Shown here piece by piece: positions 1-8,259 of a DNA stretch of 64,000 bases. Location of the stretch: contig JABTUA010000001.1 in assembly GCA_015075635.1 (NCBI GenBank), positions 186,001 through 250,000 of the forward strand. The letters run 5' to 3'. Each line of letters begins with the position of its first letter. The first letter of the stretch is position 1. This stretch comes from Polyangiaceae bacterium. Its GTDB lineage: Bacteria; Myxococcota_A; Polyangia; Polyangiales; Polyangiaceae. Both the position numbers and the translations under genes were made by a program. The notes under the pieces are model-generated. The model saw only the letters and a list, made by a program, of their open reading frames with translations. It did no database searches and had not been told where the DNA came from.

Positions 1-1
1 C

Positions 2-259
2 GCAGCGCAGGGCCGCGCGGCCCTGACCTACCTGGACGAGCTCGCGGTGCTCGACGAGCAACACCCCAAGCTGCACCACGCGCTCCGGCTGCGAGTCGTG
101 ACCCTCTCGACCCGAGCGACCCGCACCAAGGAGGTGATCACCGATCCAGCGACCTCGGACGAGGAGTCCTTGCGCGCCACTGGCACCGTCAACGACGCCA
201 TCGACGAGATCGGCTCGTACTGCGGGCCGCTGGTGTTCGTGGAGGGGGAGGCGAGCTGA
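2..259 (+). CDS. Hypothetical protein, C-terminal fragment (5' end outside window)
   Basis: The reading frame is open to the left edge, so only the last 85 or so residues are present and the start lies upstream of the window. A GTG at position 47 could be read as a start but the frame continues unbroken before it with Ala/Leu-rich helical sequence. The visible part is hydrophilic, with one Cys near the end and no motif that I recognise. It ends 8 bases before the convergent stop of the lipoprotein gene at 268. No function can be assigned. Confidence 0.55.
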   Translation, partial: AAQGRAALTYLDELAVLDEQHPKLHHALRLRVVTLSTRATRTKEVITDPATSDEESLRATGTVNDAIDEIGSYCGPLVFVEGEAS

Positions 260-267
260 CGGCCGGC

Positions 268-1446
268 TCACTTCCGCGGCTTCTTCGCCTTCTCCTCGGC
301 CTTCTTTGCCACGTCGTCGAGGGCCGCCTGCAACTGCTCGCGCGTGTAGGGCAGCTTGTCGATGGCCTCCTTCTCGGCCTTCTGCGCCTTCTGGAGCTTC
401 TGCTTGGCGTCTTCGGCCTTGCCCACCCAGGCGCTCTTCTCACCCGTGCGCGCCGACATGCTGAGCGTGTGTTCCATCATGGTCAGCGCTTTGTCGAGCA
501 AGATGCTGTAGCGCAGGCGCATCGCGCCCTCGAAGAGCTGCTTTTTCTTGTCGGTGTCCGCCTTGGGCTGCGGGATGTCCATCAGATCCTCGTGCAGCTT
601 GTGATACAGCTCGCCGACTCGGAAGCCCGCCATCGCCGACCAATGCGCGTCTTGGGCGCGCATCGAGTCCGAGTAGGCGCTCTGCGAGTCGAGCAAGAGC
701 TGGCAGCGCTCCTCGAGCACGACGGGGAAATTCGCCGGCAGCGGATTGAAGCGGATCTTCTCGGCGCGGAGGCGGCGCACCTCGCCGAGCGCGAAGTAGA
801 GCTGCGCCACGTCGCGGGGGATCTTGCCGGCGGCGTCGAGCCGGTGCTCCTCGACCAGGGTGCGCGCCTTCTCGATGTAATACGTGGCGCCTTCGACGTC
901 GCCCTCGGACACGCGCCACAGCGCCTTGCCGCCGAAGGCGACGATGTCCTCGCCGTAGTCGCGCTGGGGGTAGCGCGACATGAACAGATCGGAGGCTTCG
1001 CCGCAGCGCTTCCAGCGCTCCATGAAGCAGAGCAGACGGATGGCGCGGAGCAGCGCGTCGCGTGCGAGGGCGTGAGTGGGGAAGCGGCTCGCGAGCTGCT
1101 CGAAGCGTTGCAGGCTGGTCTCGCGATCACCGGCCTGCTCGTGACTGAGCGCGCCCCGATACAGGGACTCGGCGGCCCGGGGACCGTCGGGCTCTAGCCG
1201 GTAGACCCGATCGAACCCCTTGGCCGCGTCGGTAGCCGCACCCGCCGAGAGCTGGCGCTCGGCCTGGGCGTAGAGCTCGTCCAGGTCCGCCTCGCTGCCC
1301 GGCGTGATCACGGTCCGGGGCACGACGATCGGTCCCTGAGGAGCCGATCCCTGCGAATCCACGGGCTTGGGGGCGGCGGCGCCGGGACGGGCGGCGGGAG
1401 CGCACGCGAGGCTCAGGACGGCGGCGAGCGGCAGTGCAAAACGCAT
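268..1446 (-). CDS. TPR-type lipoprotein
   Basis: A 392-residue protein beginning with a short hydrophobic signal and a lipobox ending in LSLAC (Cys at about residue 15), so it should be lipid-anchored in the envelope. After a Pro/Ala-rich linker, residues about 55-190 form paired helices with the Tyr/Ala/Leu spacing of tetratricopeptide repeats, for example around AERQLSAGAATDAAKGFDRV and SLYRGALSHEQAGDRETSLQ. The last 80 residues are Lys/Glu/Ala-rich and probably coiled. TPR lipoproteins usually act as scaffolds for envelope complexes; the partner is unknown. It converges with the fragment at the left edge and stands alone upstream. Confidence 0.75.
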   Translation of the reverse strand: MRFALPLAAVLSLACAPAARPGAAAPKPVDSQGSAPQGPIVVPRTVITPGSEADLDELYAQAERQLSAGAATDAAKGFDRVYRLEPDGPRAAESLYRGALSHEQAGDRETSLQRFEQLASRFPTHALARDALLRAIRLLCFMERWKRCGEASDLFMSRYPQRDYGEDIVAFGGKALWRVSEGDVEGATYYIEKARTLVEEHRLDAAGKIPRDVAQLYFALGEVRRLRAEKIRFNPLPANFPVVLEERCQLLLDSQSAYSDSMRAQDAHWSAMAGFRVGELYHKLHEDLMDIPQPKADTDKKKQLFEGAMRLRYSILLDKALTMMEHTLSMSARTGEKSAWVGKAEDAKQKLQKAQKAEKEAIDKLPYTREQLQAALDDVAKKAEEKAKKPRK

Positions 1447-1503
1447 GCTCGGGCTAGTGTACCAGGGCCGGGGTGGAGTTCCCGAGCGGCCGAGAATTAG
1501 CCG

Positions 1504-1531
1504 TTGACCTCGAGGGGGAGGCTCCTAAGTT
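1504..1531 (+). promoter_or_regulatory. Possible sigma-70 type promoter for the small YdcH-like gene
   Basis: TTGACC (1504-1509) is followed after 16 bases by TAAGTT (1526-1531), which gives a 5/6 match in the -35 box and a 3/6 match in the -10 box. It points at the gene starting at 1633 and would leave a leader of roughly 95 bases. The consensus for this organism is unknown, so this is a weak call. Confidence 0.3.
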
Positions 1532-1632
1532 TGATCCGTGGTCGAGACCGCAGCAGCGCGTCGATCGCGTCAGAGGGGGCATGAAGTCGCGCTGTCGTGT
1601 GTTGCATCGATCGGAACCGGAGGTCAGAGCAC

Positions 1633-1821
1633 ATGGGTGAAAGCACGGCACAGAACCGCCTCTCGAGCCTGGAGCAGGAGCACCACGAACTGAAGGGTAT
1701 GGTCCGACGCCTCGAGCGGCGCGCCTTCCTGACGCCCACCGAGCAACACCACATGACGGAGCTGAAGAAGCAGAAGCTGGCGGCGAAGGATCAGATCGCC
1801 GCGCTGAAGCGCGAGGTCTGA
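1633..1821 (+). CDS. YdcH-like (DUF465) small helical protein
   Basis: A 62-residue all-helical protein. The pattern EHHELKGMVRRLERRAF, then TEQHHMTELKKQKLAAKDQI, matches the DUF465/YdcH family signature (H-x2-L near the N-terminus and LKKxKLxxKDxI near the C-terminus). The family consists of small cytoplasmic proteins of unknown role. The start at 1633 is chosen because GGAGGT lies at 1619-1624, eight bases upstream; an in-frame GTG at 1597 would add 12 unlikely residues. The gene is monocistronic and ends in front of a strong hairpin at 1826-1891. Confidence 0.8.
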   Translation: MGESTAQNRLSSLEQEHHELKGMVRRLERRAFLTPTEQHHMTELKKQKLAAKDQIAALKREV

Positions 1822-1825
1822 GAGA

Positions 1826-1891
1826 GAGCTGACGACGTGAATCGGAGGAGCGCCGGCGAGAGCCCCGCGCTCCTTCGTGTTTCGTCAGCTC
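1826..1891. terminator. Nested hairpin, probable bidirectional terminator
   Basis: Two nested inverted repeats fill the gap between convergent genes. The outer arms are GAGCTGACGA (1826-1835) and TCGTCAGCTC (1882-1891), a perfect 10-bp pair. The inner arms are AGGAGCGC (1846-1853) and GCGCTCCT (1867-1874), and inside them GGC/GCC closes a GAGA tetraloop (1858-1861). The outer right arm overlaps the stop codon of the minus-strand gene by two bases. There is no long T run, so it could act as a factor-assisted terminator or an mRNA 3'-end stabiliser for both genes. Confidence 0.6.
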
Positions 1892-2402
1892 AGAGCGTGA
1901 CGCACTCGTTGGCCTGACAGGTCTGCCCTTCGGGGCAGTCCTTGTTGGCGTTGCACTTGCCGGGTGCGAGCGGCGCGGCGGGGCGCTCGCCGGGACCCTT
2001 GGTGGTCTCGGTCGCGGTGGAGCGGCTCTTGTCGAAGCGCTCGCCGCCTCCGTACACCTCTTGGTTCAGATCGTTCAGCGCTTCTTCGAGGCGCTGCTTC
2101 CACTGCGGGCTGAGGCCACCGGGGTGCTCCTGCTCGACGGCCTTCGCCACGGCGAGCCAGTGGCGCGCGTCCGCGCGGAAGCCCAAGCGGTAGTCCGTCA
2201 TGCCACGCAGGTAGGCGTAGCGCGCCTGATCCGACAGCTCGAGGGAGTCCATGTCGGGCTCGAGCACGCGGAAGATCGCCAGTGAGCGCTCGTACTCGTT
2301 CTCCTCGTAGAAGCGCTGCCCGCGGTTCAGATCTTCGCGGTAGGTGGCGCAACCCACGACGGAAAGCGCCAGCGCGGCCAGGGCGAGCCAGGTGCGAATC
2401 AC
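1890..2402 (-). CDS. TPR-like lipoprotein with Cys-rich tail
   Basis: A 170-residue protein with signal peptide and lipobox (SVVGC, Cys at 18). Residues about 25-120 are TPR-like helices (RGQRFYEENEYERSLAIFRV). They include a block YLRGMTDYRLGFRADARHWL that is clearly shared with the lipoprotein at 24824-25294. The C-terminal 25 residues carry four Cys in the pattern C-N-A-N-K-D-C-P-E-G-Q-T-C...C, a small disulfide knot common in secreted myxobacterial proteins. It lies 33 bases downstream of trmB on the same strand and may share its transcript. It probably acts in the envelope; the function is unknown. Confidence 0.72.
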   Translation of the reverse strand: MIRTWLALAALALSVVGCATYREDLNRGQRFYEENEYERSLAIFRVLEPDMDSLELSDQARYAYLRGMTDYRLGFRADARHWLAVAKAVEQEHPGGLSPQWKQRLEEALNDLNQEVYGGGERFDKSRSTATETTKGPGERPAAPLAPGKCNANKDCPEGQTCQANECVTL

Positions 2403-2435
2403 GCTCGGCAGCCTAGCCCTACCGGTCCGGCCGGA

Positions 2436-3068
2436 TCAAGGCGGCGGCGTTTCGGCCGTGGATCGGCGCCGCCAGCGCATTCGGACCACCGGCAGCCGGT
2501 CCTCGATCGCCCGGCGTTCTCGCGGGCTCCGCGCGCCGTAGGGGTTCTCTTCGAGACGCGGGCCGCCGGGCCAGGGCTCGAAGGCGGGCTCGAGGCCGAC
2601 CACCTGCTCGTAGGCCAGGGCGCGCTCGACCACGTCGGTCTGCACGAACAGCTCGCCACCCGCTACGATCACCCGGCCGAGCTCGCGGGCGAGCTCGGGC
2701 GTCAGCACCAGCCGCTTCTGGTGGCGCTTCTTCCACCAGGGATCGGGGAAGTGCAGGTACGCGATGCTCACGCACGCGGCCGGAAAACGCGGCAAGGCGC
2801 CGCGGGCGTCCTCGGCGAAGACCCTCGCGCGCTCGCCGAAGCCCCGGGCGGCGAGCCGGCGATCGACCAGGGTCGCCCATTTGCGCCGGATCTCCAGCCC
2901 GATCATCCGAGCGTTCGGCTCGGCCTCGAGGCGCTCGATCAGGAACCAGCCCCGGCCAGGGCCGATCTCGAGCTCGATGGGCTCGCTGCCCGCCCCGACC
3001 AGCAGGCGCGGATCGACCGTGTCGCGCTCAGGCAGGCGCGGCGCGTCGGCATAGGGGTCGATCCGCAT
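2436..3068 (-). CDS. trmB: tRNA (guanine-N7-)-methyltransferase TrmB
   Basis: A 210-residue class I methyltransferase that makes 7-methylguanosine at tRNA position 46, using S-adenosylmethionine. The SAM-binding loop is ELEIGPGRGWFL (about residues 32-43), followed by an acidic residue in GLEIRRKW. The family signature HFPDPWWKKRHQKRRL-like stretch appears as YLHFPDPWWKKRHQKRLVL (about 104-122). The length is usual for the family. The start at 3068 leaves 30 bases to the divergent GT-C gene at 3099. The identification is secure from the PDPWWKKRHxKR motif. Confidence 0.93.
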   Translation of the reverse strand: MRIDPYADAPRLPERDTVDPRLLVGAGSEPIELEIGPGRGWFLIERLEAEPNARMIGLEIRRKWATLVDRRLAARGFGERARVFAEDARGALPRFPAACVSIAYLHFPDPWWKKRHQKRLVLTPELARELGRVIVAGGELFVQTDVVERALAYEQVVGLEPAFEPWPGGPRLEENPYGARSPRERRAIEDRLPVVRMRWRRRSTAETPPP

Positions 3069-3098
3069 GGGCGCCGGATATCATGCCGGCGGTCCGAG

Positions 3099-5090
3099 AT
3101 GGCAGCCCCGAGCTTCGTCGCGCGAGCCAAGCCCTGGCTGCCCTGGGGATTCGTTTGCCTCGTCTTGGGAGTCGTGGCGACGCGCGGCATCCTCGCCGCG
3201 ACGGGCGGCGAACCGGCGGTGCCTCTCGACGACAGCTACATCCACTTCCAGTACGCCAAGAGCTTCGCGAGCGGCCAGCCGCTGGTCTACACGCCGGGCT
3301 CGGCGCCCACCCCCGGCGCGACCAGCTTGCTCTGGCCGCTGTTGCTCGGCCCGTTCCACGCGCTGGGCCTGGGCGGCCTGCGCGTGATCTGGGTGGCCTG
3401 GGTCTTCGGCTGGCTCAGCCTGTCGCTGCTCGCCCTGGACACCTACCGGTTGGCGCTGGGCCTGACCAGCCGCCCCGTCGCCATCGCGGCCGGCGCCATG
3501 GTGCCGGCGTTCGGCGGACTGGTCTGGTGCGCGGGCAGCGGCATGGAGGTCGTACCGTTCGCCTGGCTCCTGGTGCGCGCCGCGCGACTGGCCGCCGAGC
3601 ACGCGGAGGGGAGCGAGCCGGCCCGGCGCGTCGAGCTCGTAGCGGCCGCGTGCGCCGCGCAGCTGATGCGACCCGAAGGCGCCATCGCGCTGCTCTGTGC
3701 GTGCGCCAGTCTGGCGCTCAGGCCCCGCGGAACGAGCCGGGGTTGGGCGCTGCTCCCGCTCGGCGGTCTCGCGCTGCCCGCGCTCCTGAACCGCGCGCTC
3801 ACCGGCCAGTCCACCAGCACGACCGCGCTCGCCAAGTGGCTGCCGCTCAACCCCTACCACCAGGACGAACGACTCTGGAGCGCGATCGGCGCCAACGTCG
3901 AGCTGCTCTTCGGCACGCTCTTCGACGGTCAGATCTGGAGCGCCATCTTCATTCCCGCCGGCGGGCGCTGGCTCGCCTGGCTCGCGCTGCCGGCGCTGGT
4001 CGCCTTGGCCTGGCGCGAGAAACGGGGCTTTCGCGGAGCATTCGTGCTGGCCGTCGCGCTGGGCATGCTGATCCCCGCGAGCTTCGACTGCATGCTGTGC
4101 AACCGGCTGCGCTACCTGTGGCCGTTCGCGCCGGGCTGGTTCATCGCGCTCGCGGCCTTGGCGGAGGGCGCGGGGCTGGTGCTGGCGCGCTTCACCCGCC
4201 ACGTGGGGGTGGCGCTGGCCGCCGGCCTGGTGGGCGCGTTCGCCTCCGAGCTGTCGCGGTCCATCGACGATCTGGCGGAGAGCTCCGACGCCATCCGGCG
4301 CCAGCAGACCAGCCTGGGGCGCTGGGCACGGGACGCGCTGCCTGCCGACGCGCTGATCGGCGTGAACGACACCGGAGCCATCGCGTACTTCTCCGAGCGG
4401 CGCACCTTCGACGTGGTCGGGCTCACCACCAAGAGCGAGCCGCGCTACTGGGCCGCCGGCGCCGGTTCGCGCTTCGAGCACTACGAGCGTCTGCCGCGGA
4501 GCGCGCTGCCGACCCACTTCATCGTCTACCCGGAGTGGATGGCGGTTCCGCCGCTGATGGGCGCAGAGCTCACCTCGCGCACGGTGAGCGCCACCATCCT
4601 GGGCGGCAAGACCATGGTCGCCCACGTCGCCGACTACGAGACGCTCGGCTCCGCCGAGGAGCCGCTCGGTGAGGTGCGCGGCGAGATCTTGGACCGGCTC
4701 GACGTCGCCGATCTGGAGAGCGAGGCGGAGCACGACTACTCCCTGTTCTGGGCCACCCAGGTCGAGAACCGAGTCCACGAGGCTTGGGTGTCGGAGCGCC
4801 GCCGCGCGGACGGCGGACGCGCCGGGCGCACGCTGGAGCGCTTCTCGCTGAGCGTCCGTCCTGGTGCCAAGCTGGTCGCGCGCCTCCTGACCGACAGCGC
4901 CATGCAGCTCGAGCTGTTCGTGGGCGGCGCGAAAGCCGGCAGCCTGGCGCTCGAGCCCGAGGCCGAGTGGCAGGAGGTCGCCGTGGAGCTGCCGGCGAAC
5001 GTCCCAACCGGCCCGGTGAAGCTCGAGCTCGCGGCGCCGAAGAGCCAGAGCTTCACCAGCCTCCACTATTTCTCGGTGGTTCCCAGGTAG
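3099..5090 (+). CDS. GT-C-type polytopic membrane protein, putative glycosyltransferase
   Basis: A 663-residue protein with about ten hydrophobic segments in the first 420 residues and a soluble C-terminal part. The early loop VPLDDSYIHFQYAKSFASGQ, followed by a PG-rich stretch and GATSLLWPLL, resembles the first extracytoplasmic loop of AftB-like GT-C enzymes that use polyprenyl-phosphate sugars. The Asp pair is the expected catalytic site. The last 130 residues look like a beta-rich carbohydrate-binding-like module. The frame continues upstream into trmB, but the ATG at 3099 begins a typical Arg/Lys-capped membrane segment. The sugar and acceptor are unknown. The ECF transporter genes follow after 53 bases. 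Confidence 0.62.
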   Translation: MAAPSFVARAKPWLPWGFVCLVLGVVATRGILAATGGEPAVPLDDSYIHFQYAKSFASGQPLVYTPGSAPTPGATSLLWPLLLGPFHALGLGGLRVIWVAWVFGWLSLSLLALDTYRLALGLTSRPVAIAAGAMVPAFGGLVWCAGSGMEVVPFAWLLVRAARLAAEHAEGSEPARRVELVAAACAAQLMRPEGAIALLCACASLALRPRGTSRGWALLPLGGLALPALLNRALTGQSTSTTALAKWLPLNPYHQDERLWSAIGANVELLFGTLFDGQIWSAIFIPAGGRWLAWLALPALVALAWREKRGFRGAFVLAVALGMLIPASFDCMLCNRLRYLWPFAPGWFIALAALAEGAGLVLARFTRHVGVALAAGLVGAFASELSRSIDDLAESSDAIRRQQTSLGRWARDALPADALIGVNDTGAIAYFSERRTFDVVGLTTKSEPRYWAAGAGSRFEHYERLPRSALPTHFIVYPEWMAVPPLMGAELTSRTVSATILGGKTMVAHVADYETLGSAEEPLGEVRGEILDRLDVADLESEAEHDYSLFWATQVENRVHEAWVSERRRADGGRAGRTLERFSLSVRPGAKLVARLLTDSAMQLELFVGGAKAGSLALEPEAEWQEVAVELPANVPTGPVKLELAAPKSQSFTSLHYFSVVPR

Positions 5091-5143
5091 CACGACCTGA
5101 AATAAAGGTGGCACGCCTCTGGGGCCGGCTCTACGTTCCGAGC

Positions 5144-5938
5144 GTGCACCTGGCAGACGGCATCGTCACCAGCCCCGGCTGGCTCATCGGCGTCAACACC
5201 GCGGGCGGGGCCGCCGCCGTGCTGGTCGGCCGGCACTTGCGCGACGGGGGCGAGCGGGGGCTGGCGTTCACCGGCACTCTGGCGGCGTTCGTGCTGGCCG
5301 CGCAGGCGATCAACGTGCCGCTCGTGCCCGGCGCCAGCGCGCACGTGATCGGTGCCGGGCTGCTCACGCTCGCGGTCGGCCCCGCGCGCGCGGTGCTCGC
5401 GCTCGTGGCGGTGCTGGTGGTGCAGGCCCTGCTCCTGGCCGACGGCGGCATCACGGCGCTGGGCATCAACGTGCTGAACATCGCCGTCCTGCCGGTGCTC
5501 GCGGTGCACGGCGTGCACCGTCTGCTCGGGCCCGGACGACTCGGGCTCTCGGCGGTGCTGGGCACGCTGCTCGGCAACGTGCTCTCCGCGGTGAGTCTCG
5601 CCTTCACTTTGGTCGCCGCCACGGGCGTGCCAGCCGGTCTGGCGTTCGGTTGGCTGGTCGGCATCCAGGCGCTGGCGGGTTGCGTCGAAGGAGTGCTCAC
5701 CGCGCTCGCGCTCGGACACCTGGTGAAGTTGGCGCCGGGGCTGCTCGCGGCGACCCGCCCGAGCGCGAGCGCGCTCCCTCCGCTGCTCGAGGGCCCCAGC
5801 GTTCCGGTGCGCTCCCGGCGCATGGGCTTCGTCTGGGCCGCGCTGGCGGTGGGCATCGCTTGCGCGCTCTTGCCGCTCGCCACCGAGACTCCCGACGCCC
5901 TCGGGCGCGTGGTCGAGCACGCGCGCCCGTCGCCGTGA
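5144..5938 (+). CDS. cbiM: CbiM-type ECF transporter substrate-binding membrane protein with PDGLE-like C-terminus
   Basis: A 264-residue membrane protein, the S component of an energy-coupling-factor importer for cobalt or nickel. In this family the N-terminal Met-His pair binds the metal. This decides the start: GTG at 5144 gives M-H-L-A-D-G, whereas an upstream in-frame GTG at 5108 would bury it. Family motifs include PGASAHVIGAGL (about 64-75) and DGGITALGINVLNIAV (about 102-117). After six hydrophobic segments, a final membrane segment is followed by TETPDALGRVVEHA, which resembles the PDGLE domain that replaces or supplements CbiN. It overlaps the CbiQ gene by GTGA. No cobalamin riboswitch is visible in the 53-base gap upstream. 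Confidence 0.82.
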   Translation: MHLADGIVTSPGWLIGVNTAGGAAAVLVGRHLRDGGERGLAFTGTLAAFVLAAQAINVPLVPGASAHVIGAGLLTLAVGPARAVLALVAVLVVQALLLADGGITALGINVLNIAVLPVLAVHGVHRLLGPGRLGLSAVLGTLLGNVLSAVSLAFTLVAATGVPAGLAFGWLVGIQALAGCVEGVLTALALGHLVKLAPGLLAATRPSASALPPLLEGPSVPVRSRRMGFVWAALAVGIACALLPLATETPDALGRVVEHARPSP

Positions 5939-6573
5939 CGCCCGGACCCGCTGCGCGGCTCGCGGGTTTGATCGTGCTGGCGGCGGGTATCGCCACGGCG
6001 CCCCTCGCCGGCACGACGAGTCGCGCTCTTCTGGCCGCGATCCTCGCCGGCGTGCTGCTCGTCACTCGACCGAGCCCGCGCTGGCTCGCGGTCCGGCTCG
6101 TGCCGGTGCTGCTCGGCCTCGGCGCGCTGCTCCTGCCGCTCCTCGTCGGCGGCGGCGGCGCGCGCGCGCCCGAGATCCTGGCGCGCGCGCTGGGCGCCGC
6201 GCTCGTCGCGACGTCGATCGCCAGCACCATCCCGCTCGCCGAGCTGGGCTCGGCGCTCGCCACGCTCGGCGTGCCCCGCAGCTTGGCCAGCACCGTACAC
6301 ACCTTGCTCTGGCAGCTCGAGCACGTCGGCAGCGAGGGACGTCGCCTGGTCCTGGCCCGGCAGCTCCGGGGCGCCAGACGCTTCGGCCCCGAGGTCTTGG
6401 CGCAGCTCCTGGTACGGACCACCGCGCGCGCCGAACGCGTCGATCTGGCGATGCGGCTCAGAGGTGCGTTCGGCGCCGAGCGCTCGCGCTTCGGCCTCGA
6501 CGGGCTGGCCGTGACCGCGCTCGCGCTCGCGCTCGCGTTCGCGCTCCACCTCTCCGACTGGAGCGTGCAGTGA
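5935..6573 (+). CDS. cbiQ: CbiQ/EcfT-type ECF transporter transmembrane protein
   Basis: A 212-residue membrane protein, the T component that couples the ATPase to CbiM. It starts at GTG 5935 inside the cbiM stop (GTGA overlap). It has four to five hydrophobic segments and two Ala-Arg-Gly coupling motifs typical of EcfT, seen as RQLRGARRFG (about 142-151) and AMRLRGAFG (about 172-180). The protein is somewhat shorter than usual CbiQ (about 225-260). Its position between CbiM and the ATPase makes the assignment firm, although the metal (cobalt or nickel) cannot be told from this gene. Confidence 0.8.
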   Translation: MTPGPAARLAGLIVLAAGIATAPLAGTTSRALLAAILAGVLLVTRPSPRWLAVRLVPVLLGLGALLLPLLVGGGGARAPEILARALGAALVATSIASTIPLAELGSALATLGVPRSLASTVHTLLWQLEHVGSEGRRLVLARQLRGARRFGPEVLAQLLVRTTARAERVDLAMRLRGAFGAERSRFGLDGLAVTALALALAFALHLSDWSVQ

Positions 6574-7304
6574 TCGCCGCTCGTGTCGCCATCGAAGACC
6601 TGCACGTCTGGCGAGAGGACGGTCTGGGCGGCGAGCCCAGAGAGGTCGTACACGGCATCAGCGCGACCATCGAGGCGGGGCGGCGAGTGGCTCTGGTCGG
6701 CGCGAACGGCGCTGGCAAGACTTCGCTGCTCCTGGCGCTGGTCGGCGCGGTACGCTTCTCGGGTCGCATCGCGGTGGACGACCTCTCGCTCGAGAAGAAG
6801 ACGCTGGCGGCGTTCCGCGCCCGAATCGGTTTCGTGTTCGCCGAGCCGGCGGACCAGCTGTTCTTGCCCAGCGTGCTGGAGGAGGCGGCCTTCGCCCCCA
6901 AGCGGCGGTCGTTGCCGGAGCCGCTCTCGCTCGCGCGCGCGGCGCTCGGGCGGGTGGGCCTCGCCGAGATGGAGGCGCGCGCTCCCTCGTCGCTGAGCCT
7001 GGGCGAGCAGCGCCGGCTCGCGCTGGCGACGGTGCTGTCCGCCGAGCCCGGTGTGCTGCTCCTGGACGAGCCCACGGCCAGCCTCGACGCGCGTGCGCGG
7101 CGGGCGGTCCTCGGCGCCGTTCGCGACACCAGAGCCACCACGCTCTTCGCCACCCACGATCTGGAGGCCGCGCTCGAGCTCGACGCCGACGTCCTGGTCA
7201 TCGGTGCCGGGCGTCTGGTCGGCCACGGACCGGCGCGCGAGGTGCTCGCGGACGCGGAGCTCCTGGACGCAGCAAACCTGGACGTGCCCGCCAGCCTGGC
7301 ATAG
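6570..7304 (+). CDS. cbiO: ECF/ABC transporter ATP-binding protein CbiO
   Basis: A 244-residue ATPase, the A component of the metal importer, peripheral on the inner face of the membrane. The Walker A motif is GANGAGKT (about 43-50), the Q-loop region is EPADQLF, the signature is LSLGEQRR (about 139-146), Walker B is VLLLDEPTA (about 160-168) and the switch His lies in ATHDLE. It starts at GTG 6570, four bases inside cbiQ, so the three genes are translationally coupled. The EPADQLF pattern is typical of the EcfA/CbiO subgroup. The next gene starts 10 bases after its stop and may be read through. Confidence 0.87.
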   Translation: MIAARVAIEDLHVWREDGLGGEPREVVHGISATIEAGRRVALVGANGAGKTSLLLALVGAVRFSGRIAVDDLSLEKKTLAAFRARIGFVFAEPADQLFLPSVLEEAAFAPKRRSLPEPLSLARAALGRVGLAEMEARAPSSLSLGEQRRLALATVLSAEPGVLLLDEPTASLDARARRAVLGAVRDTRATTLFATHDLEAALELDADVLVIGAGRLVGHGPAREVLADAELLDAANLDVPASLA

Positions 7305-7314
7305 GGAGACGCCC

Positions 7315-8259
7315 ATGCGCCGGAGACCCCTCGGCAAGACCGGCCTCTCCGTGAGCGAGCTCGCGCTCGGCACCTGGGGACTGTCGGGCGACGGCTACGG
7401 CCCGGTGCCGGAGAGCGAGCAGGACAAGGTCATCGACCGGGCCCGAGCCCTGGGCATCACGCTGTTCGAGACCGCCGACAGCTACGCGGGCGGCGCCATG
7501 GAGCGACGCCTGGGCGAGCGCCTGAAGGGCGACGAGAGCGCGCGCGTGGTCACCAAGCTCGGCACGGACCGCGACGCCTCGGTCCCGCGCAAGCGCTTCG
7601 ACGCCGCGTACTTGAAGGAGGCCTTCGAGCGCTCCCGGGAGCGGCTCGGGCGCGAGGTCGTGGACGTCGTGCTGCTCCACAACCCTTCCACCGAGGCCAT
7701 CGCCAAGGGCGAGGCGTGCGAGCTCTTGGCCGAGCTCGTGAGCGCCGGCAAGCTCCGCGCGTGGGGTGTCAGCGCGGGTAACGCCGAGGTGGCGCGGGCA
7801 GGCGTCGCCAAGGGGGCCGGCGTGATCTCGCTCGCGTACAACGTGTTCGCGACCAGCGACCTGGGCGCGTTGATCTCGGACATCGAGCAGAACGACGTGG
7901 GCGTCTTGGCCCACTCCGCGCTCTCCTACGGGCTCCTGTGCGGGCACTGGAGCGGCGACAAGGTGTTCCCGGAGGGCGATCACCGCGCCGAGCGCTGGAC
8001 GCCGGACGAGCTCAGGACCCGCGTGCGCCAGCTCGACGCGCTCAGGCCCACGGTCGGCGGCCCGATCCTGACGATGCGCGCCGCGGCCCTGCGCTTCGCG
8101 CTCCAGAACCGCAAAGTGAGCGCGGTCGTGCTCGGTCCCAAGAGCTCGCTCCAGCTCGATCAGCTGGTGCGCGAGGCGGGCAAGGGTCCGCCGTACCTGG
8201 AGGACTGGGTGCTGGTCGCGCTCCGAAACCGCCTGCGCGACGTGGGAGTCGACGCGTGA
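7315..8259 (+). CDS. Aldo/keto reductase
   Basis: A 314-residue TIM-barrel oxidoreductase of the AKR superfamily, which reduces carbonyls with NADPH. The N-terminal RRPLGKTGLSVSELALGTWG is the family start. The catalytic set is visible as D and Y in FETADSYAGG (about 51-60), K in VTKLG (about 83) and H in VVLLHNP (about 120). The start at 7315 follows GGGAGA. It overlaps the next gene (cysQ-like) by GTGA, so the two are coupled. The substrate is not predictable; family members act on sugars, ketosteroids or quinones. Confidence 0.85.
   Translation: MRRRPLGKTGLSVSELALGTWGLSGDGYGPVPESEQDKVIDRARALGITLFETADSYAGGAMERRLGERLKGDESARVVTKLGTDRDASVPRKRFDAAYLKEAFERSRERLGREVVDVVLLHNPSTEAIAKGEACELLAELVSAGKLRAWGVSAGNAEVARAGVAKGAGVISLAYNVFATSDLGALISDIEQNDVGVLAHSALSYGLLCGHWSGDKVFPEGDHRAERWTPDELRTRVRQLDALRPTVGGPILTMRAAALRFALQNRKVSAVVLGPKSSLQLDQLVREAGKGPPYLEDWVLVALRNRLRDVGVDA

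Noticed and set aside
5108..5143. Upstream GTG start for CbiM
   Set aside because: It would add 12 residues in front of the Met-His that this family needs at its N-terminus.
5040..5143. Cobalamin riboswitch ahead of cbiM
   Set aside because: The gap is only 53 bases and no B12-box-like sequence is visible.
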